64,000 nt of DNA from JBGAQP01 sp044220635 (GCA_044220635.1 JBGAQP010000002.1:62001-126000), one strand, 5' to 3'; counted from the first letter of the stretch, positions 37,892 to 46,379 are shown. Notes: generated by a model from the sequence alone, not told the origin. Numbers and translations are program-made.

Positions 37892-38410
37892 TCATCGCGC
37901 AGCTCCCTTCGGGGGCTCGGCCGCGGGGCGGTCGTCGGCGACGCGCACGCGAGCGGTGTAGGTCACGGATTTCTCGCCGCCCAGCTCGCCCGGGAACCAG
38001 CGCAGGTAGCGGTATTCGCGCCAGGGCACCGGCTCCTCGACCTCGCGGCCGTCGCGGCGCACCTTGCGCTTGAGGGGGATGTCGGCGAAGGAGCGGCCGT
38101 CCACGCTCGCCTTCGCCGTGGCCGGGCGCGCCGACCCGGGCAGGTACTCGGTGTTGGCCGGGATGGGCATCGTCGCCTGCAGCCCCGTGAGCGCGCGCTG
38201 GCCGGCGTTGCGATAGGTGGCGGCGTACTCGATCACGTCGCCGGGCTTGGCGGACTCGGCGGGAACGAGCGTCTCGCGCCCGTCGGCGGCCGTCGCGACC
38301 TTGCGGGCCTCGAGCCGGGTTTCGAGCGGTTGCGCGGGCTGCGCCCCCACGGGCAGCGCGGCCGCGGCCGTCAATGCCGCGGCGGCGAGGATGGCGTGGA
38401 ACCTGGTCAT
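37892..38410 (-). CDS. small secreted single-DUF11 protein
   Basis: A 172-residue protein with a signal peptide (residues 1-23, ending VGAQ) and one DUF11-like domain (about 50-160: KPGDVIEYAATYRNAGQRALTGLQATMPIPANTEYLPGS). It also has a charged insert (KRKVRRDGREVEEP) and the strand EYRYLRWFPGELGGEKSVTYTARV. It is the first gene of the DUF11 group and is separated from the 926-aa gene by a 92-bp gap (an alternative start of that gene would overlap). It may be a periplasmic partner or assembly factor for the larger proteins; no such role is documented that I know of. Confidence 0.78.
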   Translation of the reverse strand: MTRFHAILAAAALTAAAALPVGAQPAQPLETRLEARKVATAADGRETLVPAESAKPGDVIEYAATYRNAGQRALTGLQATMPIPANTEYLPGSARPATAKASVDGRSFADIPLKRKVRRDGREVEEPVPWREYRYLRWFPGELGGEKSVTYTARVRVADDRPAAEPPKGAAR

Positions 38411-38783
38411 CGTGTCACTCCGTTCGTCTGCGGGGCCCGTGGCCTCGGCCTCCGCGGTTGTGGTCTTGTTCTTCAAGACTTTTTTGGTCTGGCGGGAGCA
38501 TACGTTTCCCCCTGCCGGATCCGTATGCCGCAAGTCACATCCGGAGGAATCCGCGTTTACAGTTGAAATCCGCCCCGTGACATTTGTTTTATTCCGTTCA
38601 ATCAGGCACTTGAATGTCGTGTGCGAAACATCACCCCCGCGCGCGCGGCTCCCGGCCCCGGATGACCGTTTGACTTCGCAACACCATGAAAATGAACCGG
38701 TTTTCATGGCACTCGACAACCGGAGGCGTGTTCCGGCGCCCGGGAGAAAAGCTCGAAAATCCGGCGAGCCCGGGAAAGGTCCA
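38411..38783. promoter_or_regulatory. gene-free leader/promoter region of the DUF11 locus
   Basis: 373 bp without a credible gene, more AT-rich than its surroundings, and expected to hold the promoter for the DUF11 genes on the minus strand. No clear -35/-10 pair is seen. Features noted are a plus-strand terminator-like hairpin with T6 (38463-38485), a TTCAAGACTTTTTTGG segment (38472-38487) related to the palindrome in front of the TetR gene, and an inverted pair CCGGAT/ATCCGG around 38515-38545. Confidence 0.5.
38463..38485 (+). terminator. terminator-like hairpin opposite the DUF11 leader
   Basis: GTCTTG (38463-38468), 5-nt loop, CAAGAC (38474-38479), then six T. It is oriented to stop plus-strand transcription, which would be antisense to the DUF11 leader. 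The stem is short, so this may be coincidental with the operator-like sequence it overlaps. Confidence 0.35.
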
Positions 38784-39533
38784 TCAGTGGCCCTTGGTCC
38801 CGAGCGATTTGCGCCTCTTCCTCCCTCTCGCGGGAGGGGCCGGATCGCGGGAGGATGGCCCCGCTCCGGGCGCCGGGCTCGCGGCGGACCAGACGCTGCG
38901 CAGGTCCTTGAGCCCGGCCAGCGAGAACTCGCTGATCTGCCGCGCGAGGCGCCGGCGCATGTCGGGCGCGGCGGTGACCCAGGGGTAGATCCGGTCGAGA
39001 GCCGGCCGGCCGAAGAGGTAGAGCAGGCACTGGCCCATGACGCTGAGCGCCGCGAGCGTGACCTCGGCATCCGGCACTTCGGGGCCGACGAGCTCGCGCA
39101 CCAGGCGGCGCAGGCGGTCGAGCTGCGGGCGGGTGAGCTCCTCGATCAGCTGGTCGAGGTGGGCGGAGGGATCCATCGCCTCGTGGGCGACGATTCGCCC
39201 GAGGGGCGAGGGATGCCCCGTGCCCACGAAGCGCTCGAGCAGCGCGAAGACCATGCGTTGCAGCCGCCGCGCCGGGTCCTGGCCGCGGCCCTCGCCCGCC
39301 TCGTCCGGGATCTCCGCGAGCGCCTCGCCGGCGAGGTAGCCGAGCGTGGCGCGGTAGAGGCCTTCCTTGCCGCCGAAGTAGTAATTGACCGCGGCGATGT
39401 TCACCCGCGCGGCCACCGCGATCTGGCGCACGCGCGCGCCGGCATAGCCGTGCTGGGCGAACTCCTCGGAAGCCGCCGCGAGGAGACGGCGGCAAGTCTC
39501 GTTGTCGTGCAACGCGCTGGGCTGGATCAGCAC
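38784..39533 (-). CDS. TetR-family regulator, CecR/YbiH-like
   Basis: A 249-residue repressor. The N-terminal TetR helix-turn-helix (about 12-58) contains GARVRQIAVAARVNIAAVNYYFGGKEGLYRATL. The C-terminal domain resembles the CecR (YbiH, DUF1956) ligand domain, with GPEVPDAEVTLAALSVMGQCLLYLFGRPA. A basic tail ends the protein (RGRKRRKSLGTKGH). The start is GTG with GGGAGG just upstream. In E. coli CecR controls an ABC-export operon and responds to antibiotics; here no transporter is adjacent and the next gene in the same direction is the DUF11 locus. An 18-bp palindrome lies 24 bp before the start, consistent with autoregulation. Confidence 0.88.
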   Translation of the reverse strand: MLIQPSALHDNETCRRLLAAASEEFAQHGYAGARVRQIAVAARVNIAAVNYYFGGKEGLYRATLGYLAGEALAEIPDEAGEGRGQDPARRLQRMVFALLERFVGTGHPSPLGRIVAHEAMDPSAHLDQLIEELTRPQLDRLRRLVRELVGPEVPDAEVTLAALSVMGQCLLYLFGRPALDRIYPWVTAAPDMRRRLARQISEFSLAGLKDLRSVWSAASPAPGAGPSSRDPAPPARGRKRRKSLGTKGH

Positions 39534-39556
39534 GTTCCCTCCCTGGAAACGGATTT

Positions 39557-39646
39557 TTCAAAAACTTTTTTGAACGTGCATTCTGCCTATGTCGCAAGCG
39601 CTTGGCGAGCATTGTTCGCGTAGTGCATGAAGAACGTTCAAAAAAT
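39557..39646. promoter_or_regulatory. TetR/CecR-type operators
   Basis: TTCAAAAACTTTTTTGAA (39557-39574) is a near-perfect palindrome. Its right half, extended to TTTTTTGAACGT (39566-39577), recurs inverted as ACGTTCAAAAAA (39634-39645), a perfect 12-bp match 56 nt away. Sites lie between the TetR gene and the divergent reductase gene, so both could be controlled. Two spaced operators would allow cooperative binding or looping. Confidence 0.6.
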
Positions 39647-39782
39647 GCAGGAATTTCAATACCCTACCTGGAGTAACAAGGGCCCTTGCTTGCGGCTTTC
39701 GAGAGGGCGGGCGTAGGCTCGACCCAGCTCCCGGCCGGCCGGCCACAAGCCGCCCTCTTCCCGGGTGCGATCGGAGGCCACC

Positions 39783-40793
39783 ATGAAGATCTGCGTGGTT
39801 GGTGCCGGCGCCATCGGCGGCCTGCTCGCCGCGAGGCTCTCGCTCGCCGGCGAGGACGTGAGCGTCGTCGACCGGGGCGCGCATCTCGAGGCGATCCAGC
39901 GCCATGGCCTGCGCCTGATCGACGCCGACGGCACGGAATTCGTCGCCCGGAACGTGAAGGGCGCCGCGGACTGCGCCGCGGCCGGCCCCCAGGACCTGGT
40001 GATCCTCGCCGTGAAGGCCTACCTCATCGAGCAGGTCGCGCCGGAGCTGCCGAAGCTCTTCGGGCCGGAGACGATGCTGATGACGGCGCAGAACGGGCTT
40101 TCCTGGTGGTACTTCCAGCGCCACGGCGGGCCCCACGACGGCCGGGTCCTCGCCTGCCTCGACCCGAACGGCACCATCGCGCGCCACGTCGACGCCGCGC
40201 GCATCATCGGCTGCGTCGTCTATCCCGCGGGCGAGATCGCCGCGCCCGGCGTGATCCGCCACGTCGAGGGCGAGCGCTTCGCGATCGGTGAGCTCGACGG
40301 CTCGCACAGCGAGCGCATCGCGCGGGTCGCGGAGTCCCTCACGCGGGCGGGCTTCAAGGCCCACGTGGTCGACGACATCCGCGCGGAGGTGTGGCTCAAG
40401 CTCTGGGGCAACATGTCCTTCAACCCCATCAGCGCCCTCACCCACGCGACGCTCTCCGACATCTGCCGGTTCCCGCCCTCGCGTGAGCTCGCCGCGGCGA
40501 TGATGCGCGAGGCCCAGGCGATCGCGGGGGCGCTCGGCATCGCCTTCCGCGTGCCGCTCGAGAAGCGTATCGCCGGCGCCGAGAAGGTCGGCCGGCACAA
40601 GACCTCGACGCTGCAGGACATCGAGGCCGGCCGCGAGATCGAGACCGAGGCCCTTCTCGGCGCCGTGATCGAGCTGGCACGCCTCACGAACACGCCCGCG
40701 CCGACCTGCGAGGCGGTCTACGAGATGCTCGCGCTGCTGGCCAGGACGATGGCCGAGGAGCATGCCGGGGTGCGGCTGGTGAAGGTCGGGTAG
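39783..40793 (+). CDS. 2-dehydropantoate 2-reductase family protein
   Basis: A 336-residue NADPH-dependent ketopantoate-reductase-type enzyme. The N-terminal Rossmann motif is ICVVGAGAIGGLLAARLSLAGEDVSVVDRG (residues 3-32). The catalytic domain has KLWGNMSFNPISALT, and the C-terminal ApbA_C signature is GRHKTSTLQDIEAGREIETE. Ketopantoate reductases make pantoate for coenzyme A, but many such paralogues act on other 2-keto acids, and no pantothenate genes are nearby, so panE is not assigned. The ATG at 39783 has GGAGG 5 nt upstream; an earlier start at 39765 has none. It is divergent from the TetR gene. Confidence 0.85.
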   Translation: MKICVVGAGAIGGLLAARLSLAGEDVSVVDRGAHLEAIQRHGLRLIDADGTEFVARNVKGAADCAAAGPQDLVILAVKAYLIEQVAPELPKLFGPETMLMTAQNGLSWWYFQRHGGPHDGRVLACLDPNGTIARHVDAARIIGCVVYPAGEIAAPGVIRHVEGERFAIGELDGSHSERIARVAESLTRAGFKAHVVDDIRAEVWLKLWGNMSFNPISALTHATLSDICRFPPSRELAAAMMREAQAIAGALGIAFRVPLEKRIAGAEKVGRHKTSTLQDIEAGREIETEALLGAVIELARLTNTPAPTCEAVYEMLALLARTMAEEHAGVRLVKVG

Positions 40794-40835
40794 CCTTCGC
40801 GGCCGGCGCGCGCAGGCGCGCGTAGACTGCCGGGC

Positions 40836-41354
40836 ATGCCGATCACCCCGTTCCATTTCGGGCCGGGCGCCCTCTTCAAGTCCGTCGCCCCGGGATTCGT
40901 CTCGTGGTCCGCGTTCGCCCTGGCCAACGTGCTGATCGACCTCGAGCCGATCGTCCTGTACTTCATCATCGGCGATCCGGCGCATCCCTGGCTGCACACG
41001 CCGCCCGGCGCCCTGGCGGTCGCGGCCCTCGCGGCGACCGCCGGCAGGCGGCCCTGCGAGTGGTTCCTGCGGTGGTGGAATGCGAACCTCAGCCCCGCAC
41101 AGGCCCGCTGGCTCGCGGTGGAGCCGGGAATCTCCCCCCGGCAGGCCTGGGCGGGAGCCCTGCTCGGCACCTTCAGCCACATCCTGCTCGACTCGCTCAT
41201 GCACGGCGACGTGCGGCCGTTCTGGCCCTTGCACGAGGGCAACCCGATGGTCGGGTGGATCGCCCTTTCCGCGCTGCATTGGGGATGCGCGGGGGCCGGC
41301 GCCTTCGGCGTCGCGTTTCTCGCCATCGGCCGGCGCGAACGCGGGAGCAGGTAG
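40836..41354 (+). CDS. YdjM-like membrane protein (putative hydrolase)
   Basis: A 172-residue protein with about four hydrophobic segments. It opens with MPITPFHFGPGALFKSVAP and contains HPWLHT and FSHILLDSLMHGDVRPFWPL. These His/Asp motifs resemble the YdjM (DUF457) group of membrane proteins, annotated as putative metal-dependent hydrolases. His7, the HxxxH-type pair and the HxxxD pair could bind a metal. Activity and substrate are unknown. It follows the reductase gene by 42 bp on the same strand. Confidence 0.75.
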   Translation: MPITPFHFGPGALFKSVAPGFVSWSAFALANVLIDLEPIVLYFIIGDPAHPWLHTPPGALAVAALAATAGRRPCEWFLRWWNANLSPAQARWLAVEPGISPRQAWAGALLGTFSHILLDSLMHGDVRPFWPLHEGNPMVGWIALSALHWGCAGAGAFGVAFLAIGRRERGSR

Positions 41355-41382
41355 CCCCGAGGATCCGCGGGCCGAAGGAAAC

Positions 41383-41411
41383 GGGCCCTCCGGCATTGCA
41401 CCGGAGGGCCC
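41383..41411. terminator. convergent terminator
   Basis: Perfect 11-bp stem GGGCCCTCCGG / CCGGAGGGCCC with loop CATTGCA, between the YdjM-like gene and the convergent exported protein. Confidence 0.7.
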
Positions 41412-41447
41412 CGGTCGCGAGCCGCGAAGCTCGCCCGCGACGATCCC

Positions 41448-42029
41448 TCAGAACCCGCCTGCGCTGCTCCGGGCGAACGCCTCCTGGATGTTGACTCCGT
41501 TGGGGGCGATGCCCCGGATGCTCACGTTGAGCAGGAAGGGATAGAACGGCTGCATGAGCTCGCCCTCGGGATTGGCGAGCACGACCCGCAGCGTGTACTG
41601 CGCCTGCCCCTTCGTCGCGGGAATGACGCAGGCGAGGCGCGGGTCGCGCTGCCAGCCCGGCGGGGGCGCCGGCCGCGAGGCGGAGCAGATCTCGATGCCC
41701 TGCGCATCGAGGACCTTCAGGCGGAAGAGCCCGGGGCCGCCCTCGTCGTCCGAGCAACCTTCGTCCTCCGCGCTCGGCGTGACGAGCAGCGTCTCGTGGT
41801 GCTCGGTCTGGATGCGGTAGATGTCCGCGTCCAGGCTCGCGAACAGCACTTCGCCGCCCGCGCTCTTGAAGGTCCATTCGACGCTCGAGACCTGCGGGGC
41901 CGGGAGCGTGTAGAGCACCCCGGCGATGGACTTCGCCCCGTCCTCGCGGACGACCTGGGCGCCGGCGGGCAGCCCGAGGGCGCCCGCGACGGCCAGCGCG
42001 ATCACCGTGGATTTCCGGATCGACATCAT
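41448..42029 (-). CDS. exported protein of unknown function
   Basis: A 193-residue protein with a signal peptide (1 to about 24, ending PAGAQ). The mature part is strand-rich, with four cysteines in two places: GCSDDEGG, and EICSAS with RLACVIP. An acidic patch (SAEDEGCSDDEGG) could bind a cation. No family is recognised. Start: AGGAG lies 6 nt before the first of two adjacent ATG codons. It is separated by 40 bp from the upstream poly-Gly protein on the same strand, so the two may be a pair. Confidence 0.65.
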   Translation of the reverse strand: MMSIRKSTVIALAVAGALGLPAGAQVVREDGAKSIAGVLYTLPAPQVSSVEWTFKSAGGEVLFASLDADIYRIQTEHHETLLVTPSAEDEGCSDDEGGPGLFRLKVLDAQGIEICSASRPAPPPGWQRDPRLACVIPATKGQAQYTLRVVLANPEGELMQPFYPFLLNVSIRGIAPNGVNIQEAFARSSAGGF

Positions 42030-42069
42030 GTGGATCTCCTGTGTGTGTCGTGGGATCGCTGGTGCCTGC

Positions 42070-43251
42070 TCACTTGGGCTTGCCGCTGTTGCCGCGACCT
42101 CCGGCCAGGCAGATGTCGATGTAGGTGATGTGGTTCACCGGATCGACGACCGGCACGTACAGCGGGCCTTCGTCCGCGGTCGGCGTGATGAACGAGACCA
42201 TGTTCACGCTCGTCGGCAGGGGCGCCGAGTCCGGAAGGACCGGGGGCGTGATCACCGTCGCCGCGCTGAACAGCACGTCGGGCGCGTAGAACGTGAGGCG
42301 CCACCAGCCGGTCTTGTCGACGCCGGAGGGCATCACCACCTTCTTGGTCATCCAGTTGTAGCCGTAGACGAACTTGCCGCCGATGTTGAGCTCGGGCGTG
42401 TAGGCCACGTCGTCGACCTGGATGGCGTTCCACATGCTCGTCGCGGGATTCCACGCATACGAGCCGGCATAGGGCGAGGGCGTCGCGCACGCACTCGTGC
42501 CCGTCTCGAGCTTCGCGAAGTTCAGCCGCGCGGACGGCGAGCGGATGATCGCGTAGGCCGTGGAGTACCCGTACGCCTGACCCGGCGTCGCGAGGTCCGC
42601 CGGGTCGGTGGCGCGAACGCCCCACATCTCGTCGGGACCCTGCCCGAAGACGTGCCACATCTGGAAGCCGACCAGCTCGCTGCCCAGGACCGCGAACGGC
42701 GTGGTCTCGACGCGGATGTTGGACGATGCCGTCCAGGTCACGACCTCGAGGTTGTCGCCCCAGTCGAGGAAGCTCGCGATCTGCGGCCCCTGGTCCGTGC
42801 CCGGCAGCCCGTTGGCGAAGCCGAGGGTCTGGGCCTGCCAGGCGTTCAGCGAGTTCTTCTGCCAGTAGATCCGATCGACGGGAACCGCGCCGCACTTCGC
42901 CTGGCATTCCGTGTAGGAGAGCGGCACCCCGGTCGTCGTGACGCACGACGTGTTCGGATACTCGGAGGTGCCGATGATCTCCGGCGTCGCGCAGCCGAAG
43001 GACATGCTCGTCGGGAAGACCCCGTTCAGCGAGTACTCGCCGGCCACGCCCGGAAGCGCGACTACCCCGGCCGTCAGGACCGAGGGAAACGAAAGATTGT
43101 TGGACAGCTCGACCGGCGGCTTGCCGCCACCACCACCGCCGCCCCCACCACCACCGCCTCCATTACCGCCTTGCGCGCCGAGCGCGAGGCCCGTCGCCGC
43201 GAATGTTCCCAGTGCGATGGCGATGGCCGACCAGATCTTGGTGCGCCTCAT
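42070..43251 (-). CDS. exported protein with poly-glycine tract
   Basis: A 393-residue protein. The signal peptide (1 to about 26) ends GLALGAQ and leads into a run of about thirteen glycines after GGN, then KPPVELSNNLSFPSVL. The body is strand-rich, with several aromatic residues and cysteines (FGCATPE, NTSCVTT, TECQAKCG, SACATP, DICLAGG). It ends GRGNSGKPK. No domain is recognised; the mature sequence looks extracellular and disulfide-bonded. The ATG at 43251 has AGGAG 7 nt upstream. The Gly run is encoded by a GGT/GGC repeat prone to slippage, so its length may vary. Confidence 0.68.
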   Translation of the reverse strand: MRRTKIWSAIAIALGTFAATGLALGAQGGNGGGGGGGGGGGGGKPPVELSNNLSFPSVLTAGVVALPGVAGEYSLNGVFPTSMSFGCATPEIIGTSEYPNTSCVTTTGVPLSYTECQAKCGAVPVDRIYWQKNSLNAWQAQTLGFANGLPGTDQGPQIASFLDWGDNLEVVTWTASSNIRVETTPFAVLGSELVGFQMWHVFGQGPDEMWGVRATDPADLATPGQAYGYSTAYAIIRSPSARLNFAKLETGTSACATPSPYAGSYAWNPATSMWNAIQVDDVAYTPELNIGGKFVYGYNWMTKKVVMPSGVDKTGWWRLTFYAPDVLFSAATVITPPVLPDSAPLPTSVNMVSFITPTADEGPLYVPVVDPVNHITYIDICLAGGRGNSGKPK

Positions 43252-43604
43252 GGCATTGCTCCTCTCGTCAAGGTGGCGCGCCATCAGTGCCCCGCATCCG
43301 TTCCCGCTGCAGCCAGCAAGCGCGCCACAGCCCCCACATCGTTTCACCAATCCGCGTACCGTCTAGTGACGTGGATCATTGAACTCGCGGATCGCGTTTC
43401 GCGTTCGTCGCGCGACTTCGCGAATGCGAATGGCCCGCGTATGCGGCACCACCCGGGCTCGCGCTGCAGCGGCAACGCGGACGGCTCGGCGTCGATTGCA
43501 CCTGGGTTGCAGCGATCGCGAAGCGCCCGAAGCGCCGTCGATTCAACGACGGTGCAAGCGTGCCGGCTTCCGCCGCCTCCGGGCCGGAGGCGGGCGCGCG
43601 TCCC
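43252..43604. other. gene-free region, fadH to poly-Gly gene
   Basis: 353 bp with no credible gene. It should hold the promoter of the poly-Gly gene, but no good -35/-10 pair is visible. A hairpin CCGCCTCC/GGAGGCGG (43573-43593) without a T tract lies just past the end of fadH and may act as its terminator. Confidence 0.5.
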
Positions 43605-45644
43605 TCAGAGCCGCGCGGCGAGCCGCGTACCCTCGTCGATCGCGCGCTTGGCGTCGAGTTCGGCGGCGAGCGCCGCGCCCCCGATCAGGTGGACGGAAAC
43701 GCCCGCCTCGCGCAGCGGCGCCTCGAGCTCGCGCTGCGGCTCCTGCCCCGCGCACAGGACGATCGAGTCGACCTCCAGCACGGTGGCGTCCTCTCGCTTC
43801 TCGCCGAAACTGATGGCGAGGCCCTTCGGGACCACGCCCTCGTAGTTCACCCCGGCGAGCATCTCGACGCGCTTCATCTTGAGCGCGGCGCGGTGGATCC
43901 AGCCCGTGGTCTTGCCGAGGCCCGCGCCGGGCCTGGTCTTCTTGCGCTGCAGGAGCGTCACCTGGCGCGCGGGTGGCGAAGGCTCGGGCTTCACGCCCTC
44001 GACCCCGCCGCGGGCGGACCAGGGATCGCCCACGCCCCATTCGCGCCGCCAGGCTTCGAGGTCGAGCGAAGGGGAATGCCCGTCGTGCACGAGGAACTCC
44101 GCGACGTCGAAGCCGATGCCGCCCGCGCCCACCACCGCGACGCGCGCACCCACGGGCTTCGCATCGCGCAGCACGTCGATGTAGCTCAGCACGCGCGGGT
44201 CGTCCTGGCCGGGGATGCGCGGATCGCGTGGTGCCACGCCCGTGGCGAGCACGACCTCGGCGAAACCTCCCGAGCGCAGTTCGCCGGCCGTGACCCGCCG
44301 GCCGAGCCGCAACCGGACCCCGGTGATCGCGATGCGGCGCGCGAAATAGCGCAGCGTCTCGTGGAATTCCTCCTTGCCCGGGATGCGCTTGGCCATGTTG
44401 AACTGGCCGCCGATCTCGCCCGCGGAATCGAACAGTTCCACCTCGTGGCCGCGCTCGGCGAGCACGGTGGCGCAGGCGAGCCCCGCGGGGCCGGCGCCGA
44501 CCACGGCGATGCGCTTCGGGCTCTCCGCGCGCCGCCAGTTGAGCTCCGTCTCGCGCCCCGCGCGGGGATTCACGAGGCAGGTGGCGGCGCGGCGCGAGAA
44601 GACGTGGTCGAGGCAGGCCTGGTTGCAGGCGATGCAGGTGTTGATCTCCTCGGCACGCCCCTCGGCTGCCTTGCGGACGAACTGCGCGTCGGCGAGGAGC
44701 GGCCGCGCGAGCGAGACCATGTCCGCCGAGCCCTCGGCGAGGATCCGCTCGGCGACCGCGGGATCGTTGATGCGGTTCGTGGTGCACAGCGGGATCGACA
44801 CCTCGCCCTTCATCCTCTTCGTGACCCACGCGAAGGCCGCGCGCGGCACGCTCGTCGCGATCGTGGGCACGCGCGCCTCGTGCCACCCGATGCCCGTGTT
44901 GATGATCGTCGCCCCCGCCCTCTCGACGGCCTTGGCGAGCGCCACCACCTCGTCCCAGCTGCTGCCCCCGGGCACGAGGTCGAGCATCGACAGGCGGTAG
45001 ATGAGGATGAAGTCGCGGCCGACCTTCTCGCGGATGCGCCGCACGATCTCCACCGGCAGGCGCATGCGATTCTCGTAGCTCCCGCCCCAGCCGTCCGTGC
45101 GCCGGTTCGTGCGCGCGGCGAGGAACTCGTTGATGAAGTAGCCCTCCGAGCCCATCACCTCCACGCCGTCATAGCCCGCCTCGCGCGCGAGCGCGGCGCA
45201 GCGCACGAAGGCGCGGACCTGGCGCTCGACGCCCGCGGCCGAGAGCTCGCGCGGCTTGAACGGGGTGATGGGGGACTTCAACGCGGAGGGCCCGACGGAA
45301 AGCGGCGAGTAGCCGTAGCGGCCCGCGTGCAGGATCTGCAGCGCGATCTTCCCGCCTTCGGCGTGGACCGCCTGCGGGATCGGCCGGTGGGCCCTCGCCG
45401 CCGCCGACGAGGCGAGCGTGGAGCCGAACGGCGTGAGCCAGCCCTCGATGTTGGGGGCGAAGCCGCCCGTCACCATGAGCCCGACGCCGCCGCGCGCGCG
45501 CTCGGCGAAGTACGCGGCGAGCTTCGGGAAGTCGCGCCGGCGGTCCTCGAGCCCCGTGTGCATCGAGCCCATGAGGACGCGGTTGGCGAGCGTGGTGAAG
45601 CCGAGGTCGAGGGGCGCGAGCAGGCGGGGAAAGGCGGCGCTCAT
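43605..45644 (-). CDS. fadH: NADPH-dependent 2,4-dienoyl-CoA reductase
   Basis: A 679-residue flavoprotein that reduces 2,4-dienoyl-CoA made from unsaturated fatty acids, feeding beta-oxidation. The N-terminal old-yellow-enzyme TIM barrel (about 1-325) binds FMN: HAGRYGY, GSEGYFINEFLA, RTDGWGGSYENR. A [4Fe-4S] cluster is bound by Cys337, Cys340, Cys344 and Cys356 (C-x2-C-x3-C-x11-C). The C-terminal part has FAD and NADPH Rossmann folds (VAVVGAGPAGLACATVLAERGH and VAVVGAGGIGFDVAEF). Length and order match E. coli FadH (672 aa). It is located just after tRNA-Ser on the same strand. No other fatty-acid gene is nearby. Confidence 0.95.
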   Translation of the reverse strand: MSAAFPRLLAPLDLGFTTLANRVLMGSMHTGLEDRRRDFPKLAAYFAERARGGVGLMVTGGFAPNIEGWLTPFGSTLASSAAARAHRPIPQAVHAEGGKIALQILHAGRYGYSPLSVGPSALKSPITPFKPRELSAAGVERQVRAFVRCAALAREAGYDGVEVMGSEGYFINEFLAARTNRRTDGWGGSYENRMRLPVEIVRRIREKVGRDFILIYRLSMLDLVPGGSSWDEVVALAKAVERAGATIINTGIGWHEARVPTIATSVPRAAFAWVTKRMKGEVSIPLCTTNRINDPAVAERILAEGSADMVSLARPLLADAQFVRKAAEGRAEEINTCIACNQACLDHVFSRRAATCLVNPRAGRETELNWRRAESPKRIAVVGAGPAGLACATVLAERGHEVELFDSAGEIGGQFNMAKRIPGKEEFHETLRYFARRIAITGVRLRLGRRVTAGELRSGGFAEVVLATGVAPRDPRIPGQDDPRVLSYIDVLRDAKPVGARVAVVGAGGIGFDVAEFLVHDGHSPSLDLEAWRREWGVGDPWSARGGVEGVKPEPSPPARQVTLLQRKKTRPGAGLGKTTGWIHRAALKMKRVEMLAGVNYEGVVPKGLAISFGEKREDATVLEVDSIVLCAGQEPQRELEAPLREAGVSVHLIGGAALAAELDAKRAIDEGTRLAARL

Positions 45645-45704
45645 TCAGGCGGCGGCAATGAAGAGAGCCGACACGACGGACGTCGTTGGCCCGGGATCGC
45701 GAAG

Positions 45705-45798
<94 letters not shown>

Positions 45799-45818
45799 GG
45801 TGACTCGAAAGCGCGAAA

Positions 45819-46379
45819 TTATACCAGACCGGCGCCCTTCCCCTGCCCCTCGTGCGCCTCGGCGAGATGGCGCAGCAGCGTGTCCACGGGCCCGGTGTCC
45901 AGGATGTCGCGGAAGATGCGCTCGATCGTCCCGTCGGGGGCGACGACGACGATCAGCTTCCTCGCGAACTTGGCGAATCCGGGATTGATGAGCGCGCCGT
46001 AGCGCTTCGCCACCCGTCCGTCGGCGTCGCAGAGGACCGCAAACGTCGCATCGTGCTTCACGCGGTAGATCGCGGCCTCCTGCGGCTTGCACACCGCGAC
46101 CGCGAAGAAGTCCGCCGCGAAGTCCGCGTACGCGGGCGAGATCTTCGCCAGCCGATCGACGATCGCGAGGCATTCCGGCGTCTCGTCCTGCGGATAGAAG
46201 AACAGGACGAGCCGCCGCCCGCGCGAGTCCGCGCTCGCGCGCGGCTTGCCCTCGTGGTCCGGGAGGCTCCACTCCGGGGCGGGCGTGCCCACCTTCGGGG
46301 GATCGCCCGCCTGCGCGAAGCTCAGGTACACGACCAGCACGGCCGCGAGGCCGACGAGGATGACGAGGACGATTTCCAT
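45819..46379 (-). CDS. membrane-anchored BCP-type peroxiredoxin
   Basis: A 186-residue protein with an N-terminal membrane helix (about 3-22) and a thioredoxin-fold AhpC/TSA domain. The peroxidatic cysteine is Cys70 in the motif P-Q-D-E-T-P-E-C, which keeps the PxxxTxxC pattern of BCP/PrxQ enzymes (usual form TPGC). A second cysteine (AVCKPQE) and a third (VLCDADG) could serve in resolution. It probably removes hydroperoxides with thioredoxin as reductant. The anchor is unusual for BCP and places the domain on one face of the membrane, most simply the periplasmic side. It lies directly after tRNA-Ser on the minus strand. Confidence 0.8.
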   Translation of the reverse strand: MEIVLVILVGLAAVLVVYLSFAQAGDPPKVGTPAPEWSLPDHEGKPRASADSRGRRLVLFFYPQDETPECLAIVDRLAKISPAYADFAADFFAVAVCKPQEAAIYRVKHDATFAVLCDADGRVAKRYGALINPGFAKFARKLIVVVAPDGTIERIFRDILDTGPVDTLLRHLAEAHEGQGKGAGLV

